Source: Halosimplex salinum
Lineage (GTDB): Archaea > Halobacteriota > Halobacteria > Halobacteriales > Haloarculaceae
Direction of reading: 5' to 3'
Assembly (NCBI RefSeq): GCF_003730195.1
Contig: NZ_QWGG01000014.1
Location: 35,530 to 99,529 of the forward strand
DNA: 64,000 nt
Shown here: positions 1 to 7,306 of the stretch, piece after piece
Position numbering within the stretch: position 1 is the first letter of the stretch
Layout: each line of letters starts with the position of its first letter
Made by a program: the position numbers and the translations under genes
The notes under the pieces: generated by a model
Databases searched by the model: none
Told to the model about the DNA's origin: nothing
What the model saw: the letters and a program-made list of their open reading frames with translations, nothing else

Positions 1-177
1 AACACCATCGACGGCGACACGCCGTTGCCGATGAACTGTGATAACGACGATCTGCAGCGCTACTGCATCGGCCAGGACCAGTGTCCCTACTCGATCTGGG
101 GCAGTCTCCCGTTCCCGGATGAGATGTACGAGCAGGTTGAGGAGGAATCCGCCGGTCCCGTAGAGCAATTCTGAACT
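1..177 (+). CDS. C-terminal end of an unidentified protein (partial)
   Basis: An open frame runs from the first base to a TGA at 175-177, so the gene starts upstream of the window. The visible 58 residues contain three cysteines spaced C-x8-C-x5-C (residues 13, 22 and 28 of the visible part) followed by PYSIWG and an acidic tail. Clustered cysteines near a C terminus occur in iron-sulfur or zinc-binding nucleic-acid enzymes such as primase or nuclease subunits, but too little is visible to choose. No function is assigned. Confidence 0.6.
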
Positions 178-225
178 ACGGATTTCTTCGTTTTCGAGAA
201 TAGAACTGAGAGGTCTTGGTGTTAA

Positions 226-642
226 TCACCTCAGTTTCGGGAGTTCGAAAGATACAGACACGTTCGTCAAAGAGTCGGATACCCGGCCAGCCAAGTCCAC
301 GAAGAAACTATTCCGACGCTCTGTCTCCTTCTCTCTTCGACGTCCGATAGCCCGCTCAAAATTCATTCTGACTTTGTCGGCCTCGTCATCAATCATGCGG
401 CGAACCCTGCGGAACTGATTCTGGGTCAATGGTTCCTTCCCAGCTATCTGCGCCATCTCCGGCGTCACCAACCGTCCAGGATTGTATTCGGCCTCGAACT
501 CCTTGACCTCGATCTCAAATAGGTGCTTCTGAGACCGAAGCTTGTTCTCTGGCAGCTCCTCCAGCTTGTCGACAGCGTAGGTTTCCTCCCACTTCTCAAA
601 CTTGTCCTCTACCCGTTCCGGCGGGAACTCTACCTCAGCCAT
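226..642 (-). CDS. Hypothetical protein, charged helical
   Basis: A 138-residue acidic protein starting MAEVEFPPERV at an ATG (complement of 640-642). The open frame extends further upstream, but that extension is serine- and leucine-rich, unlike haloarchaeal protein, so the internal ATG is preferred. The middle is highly charged and probably helical (QFRRVRRMIDDEADKVR). It is divergent from the gene at 719 with a 76 bp gap that must hold both promoters. No family recognised. Confidence 0.6.
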   Translation of the reverse strand: MAEVEFPPERVEDKFEKWEETYAVDKLEELPENKLRSQKHLFEIEVKEFEAEYNPGRLVTPEMAQIAGKEPLTQNQFRRVRRMIDDEADKVRMNFERAIGRRREKETERRNSFFVDLAGRVSDSLTNVSVSFELPKLR

Positions 643-718
643 TAAAGAGCTGTAACCCGGCCAGCTGGAAAGAAATACCGGACCAAACACTTTGTCAGCA
701 ACAACCAATCCCTTACTT

Positions 719-1225
719 ATGGAAGATATTCGGCTTGAAGCCGTAACCATCGACAAGGAATACGATGGCACAAAGGAGGAAGCACGAGAGCAGGTGAGGC
801 AGTTCCTCGAAGAAGCTGGAGACGAGATAGAGACCGAATACACCAAGCAAGTCGACGAGGACGGCAACGTCATCGACAAAGAGATCCGCGGCTACACCAG
901 GCAGTCAGATATCTGGTGGACCAGCATCGCCATACTGGTTATCTCAAACCCCAACGGAGTCATTCAGTTCATTAAATGGGCGACGGACATCCCTGGCCTG
1001 ACGATGGGCCTCACGATGCAGGGCAACTCCCGGATCAAGCTTTTCTCCGACAACGACTTCACGTTCATCGACAATTCTACCGAGTATAACATCGAGACAT
1101 TAGGCAAGGTAGACGACGAAGTCGCAGTCAAGATGTCCGAGGAAACCTGGCGACAACTCAGGGACGACATCGATACTGGGGAAGTCGACGTCGAACTGCC
1201 GCCCGAGGACCAGATCGGTCCCTGA
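719..1225 (+). CDS. Hypothetical protein
   Basis: A 168-residue acidic protein starting MEDIRLEAVTID. An in-frame ATG lies 27 nt upstream (692), but the upstream nine residues are low-complexity and 719 fits a leaderless start. It has an amphipathic acidic N terminus, one moderately hydrophobic stretch around residues 65-85 (WWTSIAILVISNPNG) and an acidic C-terminal tail. No family recognised. Its partner in the divergent pair is the gene at 226-642. Confidence 0.6.
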   Translation: MEDIRLEAVTIDKEYDGTKEEAREQVRQFLEEAGDEIETEYTKQVDEDGNVIDKEIRGYTRQSDIWWTSIAILVISNPNGVIQFIKWATDIPGLTMGLTMQGNSRIKLFSDNDFTFIDNSTEYNIETLGKVDDEVAVKMSEETWRQLRDDIDTGEVDVELPPEDQIGP

Positions 1226-1871
1226 ACCTATTTGAAGTCAGGTTCTCCAGCATCTCCTAGCCACCGTTGTAGACGATAAAATTCTGGCCTGTAGAGGATC
1301 TACTTGACCGAAATCACTCTCAGTGAAACAGGTATTTGGTAAGGTTGTAGTTTCGGTGTGTTCAGCACGGCAGCTACAACATGTAACAACCAGAGAATTA
1401 TAATAATTACATTCAAAACTAGAAATAGATCCCACGGAATCCCCGTCGAGCAATTTTCAGCGGCTAAGAAGACCAGAATCAAGGGAATCAGGGTGGTTCA
1501 CGGCTCGAAGTGCTGCGCTGCGGGAACCTCGAGGGACTCAGACCCGGTGAAGCAGCGGTCCCAAGGTATCCAGATACGCCCGAAATCACCTTCGTTACCC
1601 CGCCGTCGAGCAATTTTTAAAATCACAGCATTATCTCGGAATTCGTCGAGGTAATTTCTACGCCCTCAAATCGGCCCGACGAGGTTCTTCTGCAATTTGA
1701 GTCCGTTATTCCGCCTTGCATATCGCGGATTTCGTCCAAAGAAAGAGGCGATATGCGGTGTGCGAAGGCCGCCGGCTCTCTCAGGCCGAGGGGCCGTCTC
1801 AAGGATAGCGGAACTACGGAAGTATCAGATGTAGCGCATAGGTTGACCGGGTGTGTTCAGGTGGAGTCTGT
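1226..1871. other. Intergenic DNA without a credible gene
   Basis: About 650 bases with several short open frames on both strands, all basic or cysteine/serine-rich and unlike the acidic neighbours. The 15-mer CCGTCGAGCAATTTT occurs twice, at 1443-1457 and 1603-1617, 160 bp apart, and a degraded third version (GTCGAGGTAATTT) begins near 1645. I see no RNA gene here. It may be decayed mobile DNA. Confidence 0.5.
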
Positions 1872-1897
1872 CGCCCCCGCGAGGGGGTGGCGGGGCG
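1872..1897 (+). promoter_or_regulatory. GGGTG-loop hairpin element E1
   Basis: Stem CGCCCC (1872-1877) pairs with GGGGCG (1892-1897); the 14-nt loop contains GAGGGGGTG. A GTCTGT run precedes it. The start codon of the next gene is 23 nt downstream. Confidence 0.6.
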
Positions 1898-1920
1898 CAT
1901 CACGTGCCCCCCGATAGACG

Positions 1921-2361
1921 ATGGCTTCGGAACGACGCAGCAAGACACGAGCAGCGAATCACGCAGAAACCACCCCCGACGATGAAGCGCCGTGGGCGGA
2001 CCTCGAGCTGACGGTCCCGACCGACCGGGATCACGCGTCGGTCGTCGCGCTCGTGGAGTGTGCTCTCGTCGAGCTCACGCACGAGGCCGTGGGCGCCGTC
2101 CTCGTTTCCCAGCAGGTCGGGCGGTCGACGCGGACGCAGTACGTCGCCGGCGACGACGTCGGTGAGCAGTTCCAGAAACGGCACTTCGACGACCGGCTGG
2201 GCTGGCACGAGACCACCGCCCCTCGACAAACCGTTCGCGACGAGCTCATCACCCAGCTTACGCGGTCGCCCTCGACGCCGGCGGAGCGGTCAGGTGAGGG
2301 AGCAGCCAGCGAGCCAGACACCTTCGTCGTGAAGCCAGTTCGGGATCTCCGAACGCCGTAG
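1921..2361 (+). CDS. Hypothetical haloarchaeal plasmid protein
   Basis: A 146-residue protein with an acidic core; its start MASERRSKTRAANHAET is locally basic. It contains VALVECALVELTHEAVGAVL followed by a region with conserved-looking aromatic and charged residues (FDDRLGWHET). No catalytic motif or known domain is recognised. The gene follows hairpin element E1 at 1872-1897, and its stop codon is 9 nt before inverted repeat IR-1. Codon use is strongly GC-biased, as in the other + strand plasmid genes. Confidence 0.65.
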   Translation: MASERRSKTRAANHAETTPDDEAPWADLELTVPTDRDHASVVALVECALVELTHEAVGAVLVSQQVGRSTRTQYVAGDDVGEQFQKRHFDDRLGWHETTAPRQTVRDELITQLTRSPSTPAERSGEGAASEPDTFVVKPVRDLRTP

Positions 2362-2370
2362 TGGCCAGAC

Positions 2371-2412
2371 TTAACCAACATTCCCGGCCGATACCGGCAC
2401 AGTGTTGGTTAA
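2371..2412. repeat. 41-43 bp inverted-repeat element IR-1
   Basis: TTAACCAACA (2371-2380) and TGTTGGTTAA (2403-2412) are perfect 10-bp arms around a GC-rich, non-conserved spacer. It is the first of seven copies and lies 9 nt after the stop of the preceding gene. A CTTTTTCC run follows about 20 nt later. Confidence 0.85.
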
Positions 2413-2851
2413 CGGTGGTGCTATCGCGACCCCTTTTTCCAGAATAGAACCACAGCTGGAATCGTCTATTTCGAAATGAGGACTACGGACTGAGTGCGTA
2501 TCGGAGAATGTTACCCACTTAATCAAATTGTCTAGGTTGCGTGAAAACCTACTGGACTCTTTCGTATGAAGCACGTACTATCTGTTTATCACAGACCGCA
2601 CGTCATCGGGGAGCGCCCCTCGTTCCGATCCCCCTTCCGCCGGCTTAGACGTTGCTAAACTTCGTCTTTAATTGAACGAAAAGTCTTTGGAAGAATTAGT
2701 GGAAGACGGAGTGGTCAAATGGGATCGGGAGGAGAACGTTGTAAAGAAAGGCTCCCACTTCGACAAGGAACGCCCCCTCAAGAGCTAATTCAGAAGTTGA
2801 CATGGTGTATCATGCCACAGTCGTATTCCTCTTCGCAGTCTAAAGAGAAGG
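2413..2851. other. Intergenic DNA with a possible gene remnant
   Basis: Most of this stretch shows no gene. From 2672 (TTG) to 2790 (TAA) there is a + strand frame of 39 codons with haloarchaeal composition (LEELVEDGVVKWDREEN...), closed by a stop immediately upstream. It looks like the tail of a lost gene or a very small protein. I cannot assign it. Confidence 0.35.
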
Positions 2852-3025
2852 ATGCCTGAACAGGATTCAGCTACCAAACGGGAGTTTCAAGAAGCGATGG
2901 ATGACCTCATTCTTCGTGCACTTGAGAACGGGGTTCCCATAGACAATGGAGGATACGAACTACGCCACGACGCCGAAACTCGAGACTTAGAAGTGATGAT
3001 TTTCCGCTTGAAGAAGTCAGGATAA
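2852..3025 (+). CDS. Small acidic protein (57 aa)
   Basis: ATG at 2852 to TAA at 3023-3025 gives 57 residues beginning MPEQDSATKREFQEAMDDL. The sequence has a helical first half with alternating hydrophobic and acidic residues and a second half that could form a beta hairpin (GYELRHDAETRDLEVMIF). The composition is typical of small haloarchaeal proteins. No known family. A function as a small DNA-binding or antitoxin-like protein would be a guess. Confidence 0.5.
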   Translation: MPEQDSATKREFQEAMDDLILRALENGVPIDNGGYELRHDAETRDLEVMIFRLKKSG

Positions 3026-3218
3026 TAACGACGACTAGCAGTCCTGAGCAGGAGTTTCACCCCATCGCTGAATTGAGAGAGAGATATTGCTGCTAACTAA
3101 ACCGGTCGAATAACCCCACCCACCGCCCTGTTCCTCAAGTGAGTGTATCCTGACGGCCGATCGGCTTGAATGGCCGTCGCGACGGGTTTTATCGGGGCAC
3201 TGTTCGTCGAGAGCGAGT

Positions 3219-3764
3219 ATGGTCGTCGTCGAGGAGGTCACCAAACTGAGCGAGCGCCGCACCCAAACCTCGTCCGAGGCGTTTCCGGACGACGCACTGG
3301 CGTCGATTCGGGCGGCTGTCGAAGCTGTCCCGGCAAGCGTTTTCGACGGCTCGACGAAGCACACAGAGGTCGGTGGGTTCGATGCCGCGATCGCCGACGG
3401 GCTCTCGCAGTACGAGTACGAAGGGGACGCCGCCGGCGGCTACAACCCGGACTGTAAGCTCTGGTCGCATCAGGGGTTTAACTACAGCGTCGACCTCTAC
3501 GACGCCGACGCCCGCATCGCCATCGAGGTCGAGAAGAGCGAGCGGAAGAACGTCAGCGACGATCTCCTCAAGTTCCAGAAGGGGTACCGCACCCAGAAGG
3601 ACGGCCGGCCGAAGGTCGAGTTCGGCTGTCTGGTGGTGCCGGTGAACTACCTTGGCCGGCATAACCTCTACCAGCACAGTTTGACGAAACTCGACTTCAT
3701 GAAGGGTGTCCTGTTCATCGACGACGTCGCCGTCATCGGCTATCGCGATCCGCGACCGGACTGA
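3219..3764 (+). CDS. PD-(D/E)XK-like nuclease family protein (tentative)
   Basis: A 181-residue protein. Residues about 90-125 read VDLYDADARIAIEVEKSE then a lysine-rich helix (RKNVSDDLLKFQKG), matching the D...(E)xE/K core plus following helix of small restriction-endonuclease folds such as BglII-type enzymes. The acidic strand residue, the E-x-E-K run and the downstream beta strand (VEFGCLVVPVN) are visible. The assignment rests on pattern only. A TTTTAT box lies about 30 nt before the ATG, consistent with a leaderless start. It could be a stand-alone nuclease, a defence remnant or a regulator with a nuclease fold. Confidence 0.5.
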   Translation: MVVVEEVTKLSERRTQTSSEAFPDDALASIRAAVEAVPASVFDGSTKHTEVGGFDAAIADGLSQYEYEGDAAGGYNPDCKLWSHQGFNYSVDLYDADARIAIEVEKSERKNVSDDLLKFQKGYRTQKDGRPKVEFGCLVVPVNYLGRHNLYQHSLTKLDFMKGVLFIDDVAVIGYRDPRPD

Positions 3765-3789
3765 CGCTGTCACTCCTGACTGTTTGTCG

Positions 3790-3810
3790 GCGCCGGGAGG
3801 CGTGCAGCGC
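3790..3810 (+). promoter_or_regulatory. GGGTG-loop hairpin element E2 (variant loop)
   Basis: GTTTGTCG precedes stem GCGC (3790-3793)/GCGC (3807-3810); the loop GGGAGGCGTGC matches the loop of E6 (GGGAGGGGTGC) at all but one base. A five-codon open frame (ATGAGTGCTGCGTGA, 3817-3831) lies between it and the gene start at 3838. Confidence 0.45.
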
Positions 3811-3837
3811 GCGACCATGAGTGCTGCGTGACCCATA

Positions 3838-4128
3838 ATGGCTGAACCCGATCCGCATGACGACATGAGTACCGACTACGAACAGTTCGAGAAAGAACAG
3901 CTCGCCAAGGACCGCGACGCCGCCGGGGTCGACACGGCGGACGTCGACGACACGACGGCCCAGAACCTGGTCAGCGAGCTCATCGACGCGGACGTCGTCA
4001 CTCCGATTCCCGAGGACCGCGTTCTGGTTCACGAGCCGAGCGGCACCACGTTCGACTCGACGACACAGCTCGCCGTCTTCCACCGTGGCTGGACGGCCGG
4101 CCACGACGCCGACGCGGAGGGTGAGTGA
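3838..4128 (+). CDS. Hypothetical haloarchaeal plasmid protein
   Basis: A 96-residue, strongly acidic protein (MAEPDPHDDMSTDYEQ...). An alternative start MSTDYEQF lies nine codons in. The second half (DRVLVHEPSGTTFDS...LAVFHRGW) looks like a small globular domain. The stop codon overlaps the next ATG (TGATG), so translation is probably coupled to the downstream zinc-finger gene. It follows element E2. No function known. Confidence 0.6.
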   Translation: MAEPDPHDDMSTDYEQFEKEQLAKDRDAAGVDTADVDDTTAQNLVSELIDADVVTPIPEDRVLVHEPSGTTFDSTTQLAVFHRGWTAGHDADAEGE

Positions 4129-4457
4129 TGCAGCAGACGCTCACGGGGTGTGCGTTCTGCGACGCTCCGCCTGGCACCGACAGTGGCGAGGCGCACACCT
4201 GGGGGCAGGACGAGCGGGTCACCCACCAAATCTGCGTCGATTGCGCGATCCAGACGGAGACGGATCCCGACGAGCGCGATCACGTCGCTTGTGACGGCTG
4301 TGGACTGGTCGTCGACACGCTCGCAGCGCTCACCCGGTTCCGGGTGGAACTCGGGCATCTGGAAGGCCCGTTGCAGCTGTGCGCCCGCTGTAGTCCGGGT
4401 GGTCTCGCGACGTACTGGACGCGTGACCTCGAGGAACATCTCGTCGCCGACTGTTGA
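4128..4457 (+). CDS. Zinc-ribbon protein of unknown function
   Basis: A 109-residue protein starting MQQTLTGCAFCDAPPG at the ATG that overlaps the previous stop. Cysteines are arranged in four pairs: CAFC, CVDC, CDGCG and CARC. This suggests two treble-clef or zinc-ribbon modules binding one or two zinc ions. Such small zinc proteins are common on haloarchaeal plasmids, and most are uncharacterised. It is predicted to be cytoplasmic, with a nucleic-acid or protein-binding role by analogy only. Confidence 0.65.
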   Translation: MQQTLTGCAFCDAPPGTDSGEAHTWGQDERVTHQICVDCAIQTETDPDERDHVACDGCGLVVDTLAALTRFRVELGHLEGPLQLCARCSPGGLATYWTRDLEEHLVADC

Positions 4458-4687
4458 GGCAATGTTCTAGCGTAGCACTACCTGTGGTCGCGTCCTACAC
4501 TCTCGGCTGTAACGGACTTACGCAGTCCCAGTACGTTGAACACCGGGGACGACATCCAGAATGATATGGACTGCCCCGCTGCAGGTCCTCGATTACGCTC
4601 GAAGATTCCCTTGCTGGGATTCGCCAGCAGCGACGACTGGAGCCATCGACGACTGACACTGGGGCGGACACCCCAGGGTGAGTGGTG

Positions 4688-5017
4688 ATGTCTGATTTCG
4701 AGGCCCTCTACGACGTTCGTGAGCGAACCGGGAATCCCGAGCACGCATCGGTCGACGATGTGGTCGAACTCGTATTCGAGCGCGCGCAGCATCCCCGTAC
4801 GAATCATCACGACGGGCATCTCGACGAACTGATGGCGACTGTCGTCGACAGATACGGTACCGCCCCTGTCCGGACCGTCATTCACCGTGTCCTTGTCGAC
4901 GGCACGCCCTTCCGGACCACCACCCAGGACCTCGAGGTACGCAATGTCGACGGTGTTCGTATCGGGACGACCGCTGGCCAGTTCCTCGACGAACTGAACG
5001 CACAGGACGACGGCTGA
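4688..5017 (+). CDS. Hypothetical protein
   Basis: A 109-residue protein starting MSDFEALYDVRERTGNPEH. Two GTG codons directly precede the ATG; the ATG is preferred. It ends about 95 nt before the antitoxin gene on the same strand. A perfect CTGGGG/CCCCAG stem (4659-4676) lies just upstream. The sequence is acidic and predicted mixed alpha/beta; no family recognised. Confidence 0.55.
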   Translation: MSDFEALYDVRERTGNPEHASVDDVVELVFERAQHPRTNHHDGHLDELMATVVDRYGTAPVRTVIHRVLVDGTPFRTTTQDLEVRNVDGVRIGTTAGQFLDELNAQDDG

Positions 5018-5051
5018 GCGGCGTAAACCCTTCCTGTTCCACGGGCGTTAA

Positions 5052-5109
5052 TGTGCAAGCTCTGTGCATACGGCGAAACCGTTATCCGGCTGTGTGCAAA
5101 ACTTGCACA
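5052..5109. promoter_or_regulatory. TGTGCAA operator in front of the toxin-antitoxin pair
   Basis: A perfect palindrome TGTGCAA-AAC-TTGCACA occupies 5093-5109. Two further half-sites, TGTGCAA (5052-5058) and TGTGCA (5063-5068), lie upstream. A TATA-like GTTATC sits between them (near 5081), so a protein bound to the palindrome would cover the start of a leaderless transcript. This is the usual autoregulation layout for RHH antitoxins. The regulator is inferred to be the gene at 5114. Confidence 0.65.
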
Positions 5110-5113
5110 TACA

Positions 5114-5479
5114 ATGAGCGCAAGCGACGATCCGCGACGGGTTCACTTCCAGTCGCCGGAGTATCTCGTCGACCGGCTCGATGCCATCGCCGAGCTCTTC
5201 GACAAAGACCGGACGGATCTCCTCGTCGATGCCATCCGAGAGTACATCGAAGACACGGCCGACAGCGAGACGTTCCAGGAATTAGTTGCGACGAAGTACT
5301 ACGACGACCAACTCGAGTTCGAAACGGTGAAGCAACTGGTGGGCGCCGAGACCGCCCAGCGACTCCGCCTCCTCAAAGCGGATCTCGAAGACGAACCACT
5401 CGATCTCGTTCCCCCCGATGACGTCAACGTCTACGATGGGGATGTGACGACGGTCGAGACCGGTGACGACGATCGATGA
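5114..5479 (+). CDS. RHH (CopG-like) antitoxin-type protein
   Basis: A 121-residue protein starting MSASDDPRRVHFQSPEYLV. Residues 8-45 have the ribbon-helix-helix pattern: a short basic strand (RRVHFQSP), then two helices (VDRLDAIAELF, RTDLLVDAIREYI). The C-terminal half is acidic and is the likely toxin-neutralising tail. ATG 5114 is chosen because it is leaderless with respect to the TATA box near 5081 and lies directly after the TGTGCAA palindrome. The stop overlaps the toxin start (ATGA). RHH plus PIN is a standard VapBC-like arrangement. Confidence 0.75.
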   Translation: MSASDDPRRVHFQSPEYLVDRLDAIAELFDKDRTDLLVDAIREYIEDTADSETFQELVATKYYDDQLEFETVKQLVGAETAQRLRLLKADLEDEPLDLVPPDDVNVYDGDVTTVETGDDDR

Positions 5480-6045
5480 GCGGTCCACGACTGCGAACAG
5501 TCGTCGCCGACACGAGCGCGCTCGTCAGTCTCGCGGTGCCCCGTGCGGATGCAACTACCGGTACCAATGTTCCCGACCCGTTCCAATACCTGCTCACCTC
5601 CTGTGACGTGGTCGTTCCTCCGGAAGTAGTCGCAGAACTCCGCGACATCACGCAGTATCAGGACATCCACGCCGCAGCCGCGAGTAACGTCCTCGCGGCC
5701 CGTGGCCACTACACGGTCGAAGATCCGTATGCGCGCGACGACACCCCGGACGCGCGACCGACGTTCGGCCTCGATGACGGCGAAACTGATGGCATAGTCC
5801 TCGCGAACGCACTCGACGTCGACGGCTTTCTCACCGACGAGTTTGGTGGGACGAACTTCCCGCTCATCCACGCGGTGCTCGAAGGGCCGCGAATCGTCCC
5901 AACACCGCGGCTCATCTGTGATTACGCCCGAAACGGGCATATGACCCACGAAGAGGCGAGAACGCTACTTAGCGCGATTAGCCCCCTCCGGAGCTGGGAC
6001 AACAGCCCATACGTCGCCCAGTTGGTAGCACTTCTGGAGGAGTAG
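5476..6045 (+). CDS. PIN-domain toxin-like nuclease (VapC-type)
   Basis: A 189-residue PIN-fold protein. The first acidic strand VVADTSALVSLA (residues 9-20) carries the catalytic Asp, the second acidic site is in PPEVVAELRD, and the third is DDGETDGIVLANAL followed by FLTDEFGG. PIN toxins cut structured RNA using Mg2+ bound by these acidic residues. It is longer than a typical VapC (about 130 residues), with insertions in the middle and at the C terminus. It is coupled by a 4-nt overlap to the RHH gene, which supports a toxin-antitoxin role. Confidence 0.75.
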   Translation: MSGPRLRTVVADTSALVSLAVPRADATTGTNVPDPFQYLLTSCDVVVPPEVVAELRDITQYQDIHAAAASNVLAARGHYTVEDPYARDDTPDARPTFGLDDGETDGIVLANALDVDGFLTDEFGGTNFPLIHAVLEGPRIVPTPRLICDYARNGHMTHEEARTLLSAISPLRSWDNSPYVAQLVALLEE

Positions 6046-6047
6046 GT

Positions 6048-6335
6048 TCATTCACCCTCGAGGTCACGAGCGTCGAGGTCGCCGGCAAGATACTGCTCTC
6101 CCGTTCGCGTGATATCGTAGACGCCGTTGCCGAGGTGGACGAGGAGGCCGTATTCGACCAGCGTCTTGCAGCGGGCATTGATGTGTTGCCGAGAGAAGCG
6201 AACTCGATCACTGTCCGCCATTTCTTTTGGGGTATCGGGGCCGGCTTCGGAGAGATGCTCCAGAATGCGGTCATCGGCACGCGACATCCAGTCGGCGTCA
6301 AAGCGCATAATCGCCTGTGGTTGCGCCGACGCCAT
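6048..6335 (-). CDS. PhiH1-repressor-like winged-helix regulator
   Basis: A 95-residue protein whose core RADDRILEHLSEAGPDTP... followed by FSRQHINARCKTLVEYGLL and a wing ending TRTGEQYLAGDL matches the haloarchaeal phiH1 repressor type of winged helix (MarR/ArsR-like fold). Start is ambiguous: MASAQPQAIM gives the long form, MRFDADWMSRADD (6308) the form most relatives have. A TTTTT-containing box about 30 nt upstream favours a leaderless long form. The gene is convergent with the PIN toxin, ending 2 bp from it. Targets are not evident. Confidence 0.75.
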   Translation of the reverse strand: MASAQPQAIMRFDADWMSRADDRILEHLSEAGPDTPKEMADSDRVRFSRQHINARCKTLVEYGLLVHLGNGVYDITRTGEQYLAGDLDARDLEGE

Positions 6336-6430
6336 CCCAAACGCGCTAAGTCATCTGAAAAAGCTTCAAGCAACTGTAGTTGACTACCAATCCTTTAAAC
6401 GCCAGCCATCCTAAGCTCCGAGCGTTCAAA

Positions 6431-6694
6431 ATGAATTGCTCTTCAAGGAGGGGGCCAGGAGCATCACCTGACCTCGTCGTCGAGATTATCGAGACGCTCG
6501 AAGCGTGTGGGTTGGATCGGGACGAGTACCAGCTGTACGACGCTGTCGACGTCGAGGCACTCGAACAGATCGTGAACTCGTCGAGTGGAAACGTGGAAGT
6601 ACAGGTCACGGTGGAAGGAATCCACCTTGCGGTGACACCAGAGAGCGTCGACGTCCTGATCGACGACAAAGACTCGAATTCTACGGAGCAGTAG
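6431..6694 (+). CDS. HalOD1 output-domain protein
   Basis: An 87-residue protein that is little more than a HalOD1 domain: VVEIIETLEACGLDRDEY...LYDAVDVEALEQIV, then a strand pair (VEVQVTVEGIHLAVTPE). HalOD1 is a haloarchaeal domain predicted to act as an output module of signalling systems. Start chosen at ATG 6431 because a CTTTAAAC TATA box lies 30-35 nt upstream. A second HalOD1 protein is encoded at 11966. Confidence 0.75.
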   Translation: MNCSSRRGPGASPDLVVEIIETLEACGLDRDEYQLYDAVDVEALEQIVNSSSGNVEVQVTVEGIHLAVTPESVDVLIDDKDSNSTEQ

Positions 6695-7155
6695 CCGGAT
6701 CAAGGGCAACATCAGAGACCATCCCTGAAAGCCCTCGGCCGCTCGACGTCCCGCGACCGCCGCTGCGCGCCTCGTCCCTGCGGTGCTTGCGGGGCCGGGG
6801 GACAGCCGAGACGGCCTCGCCCTTTCTGAGTCCGCCAGGGCGGTGGATGGCCCACCGAGCGACGTAGCCGGCTGGACGGGTGTGTCCGTACCGGCCCGCC
6901 CCGCTCGCCGCTGCCGCCCTCCGCGTCACTCGCGACCGACCATTCCGGGCGTGCGGGCGCTCTCCGCACCGCCCGCGCCCGTTCCGGGCTAAAATGCATG
7001 TGCCCTCGGCGCCAGCGCTTCACCCGTTCGGGTCCTGCGGACCTCGGCAAAGCCGACCGCGACGGACGTGGTTGCGTCGCGGCGAACGGGGAATGCGCTG
7101 GGCGCTCGCTCCGGGCGGGTCGGCGCGCGGTGCTGGTTGGGGTCACCTCATGCAG
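6695..7155. other. GC-rich intergenic block
   Basis: About 460 bases of very GC-rich DNA. Open frames exist on both strands but their products are proline/arginine/alanine-rich and not acidic, as expected for non-coding GC-rich DNA. I see no RNA gene. It leads into the stacked hairpins at 7156-7304. Confidence 0.5.
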
Positions 7156-7304
7156 GCGCGCTCTCGCTCGCGCCCGGTAGGGCGCTCACGAAGGCGCGAG
7201 CGAGAGCGCGCAGATGGTTCTGTCGGTCGTTGTCGTCGGAAAACCGCGATGTGGTAGCATCGCGGTGTCGGCGCGTGAGCGCCTTCACAGGTACGGTGAG
7301 TACC
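7156..7304 (+). promoter_or_regulatory. Four consecutive hairpins before the RPA-like gene
   Basis: Perfect inverted repeats follow one another: 19-bp arms at 7156-7174/7193-7211 (GCGCGCTCTCGCTCG.../reverse), 9-bp arms ACCGCGATG/CATCGCGGT at 7243-7266, 5-bp arms GGCGC/GCGCC around GTGA at 7270-7283, and GGTAC/GTACC around GGTGA at 7290-7304. The ATG is at 7307. The last hairpin would sit where a ribosome-binding region lies, so a structured leader, a DNA-level protein site or a replication-related structure are all possible. Confidence 0.6.
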
Positions 7305-7306
7305 CA

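Noticed and set aside
1358..1654. 98-codon + strand frame in the intergenic region
   Set aside because: The product is basic and serine/arginine-rich, has no promoter or TATA-like box at a fitting distance, and does not resemble haloarchaeal protein.
4659..4680. CTGGGG/CCCCAG hairpin followed by GGGTG before the gene at 4688
   Set aside because: The GGGTG lies outside the loop and there is no GTTTNT run, so it does not fit the hairpin family.
6712..7257. Long frames on both strands of the GC-rich block
   Set aside because: Products are dominated by Pro/Arg/Ala and lack acidic residues, which is what stop-free GC-rich non-coding DNA gives.
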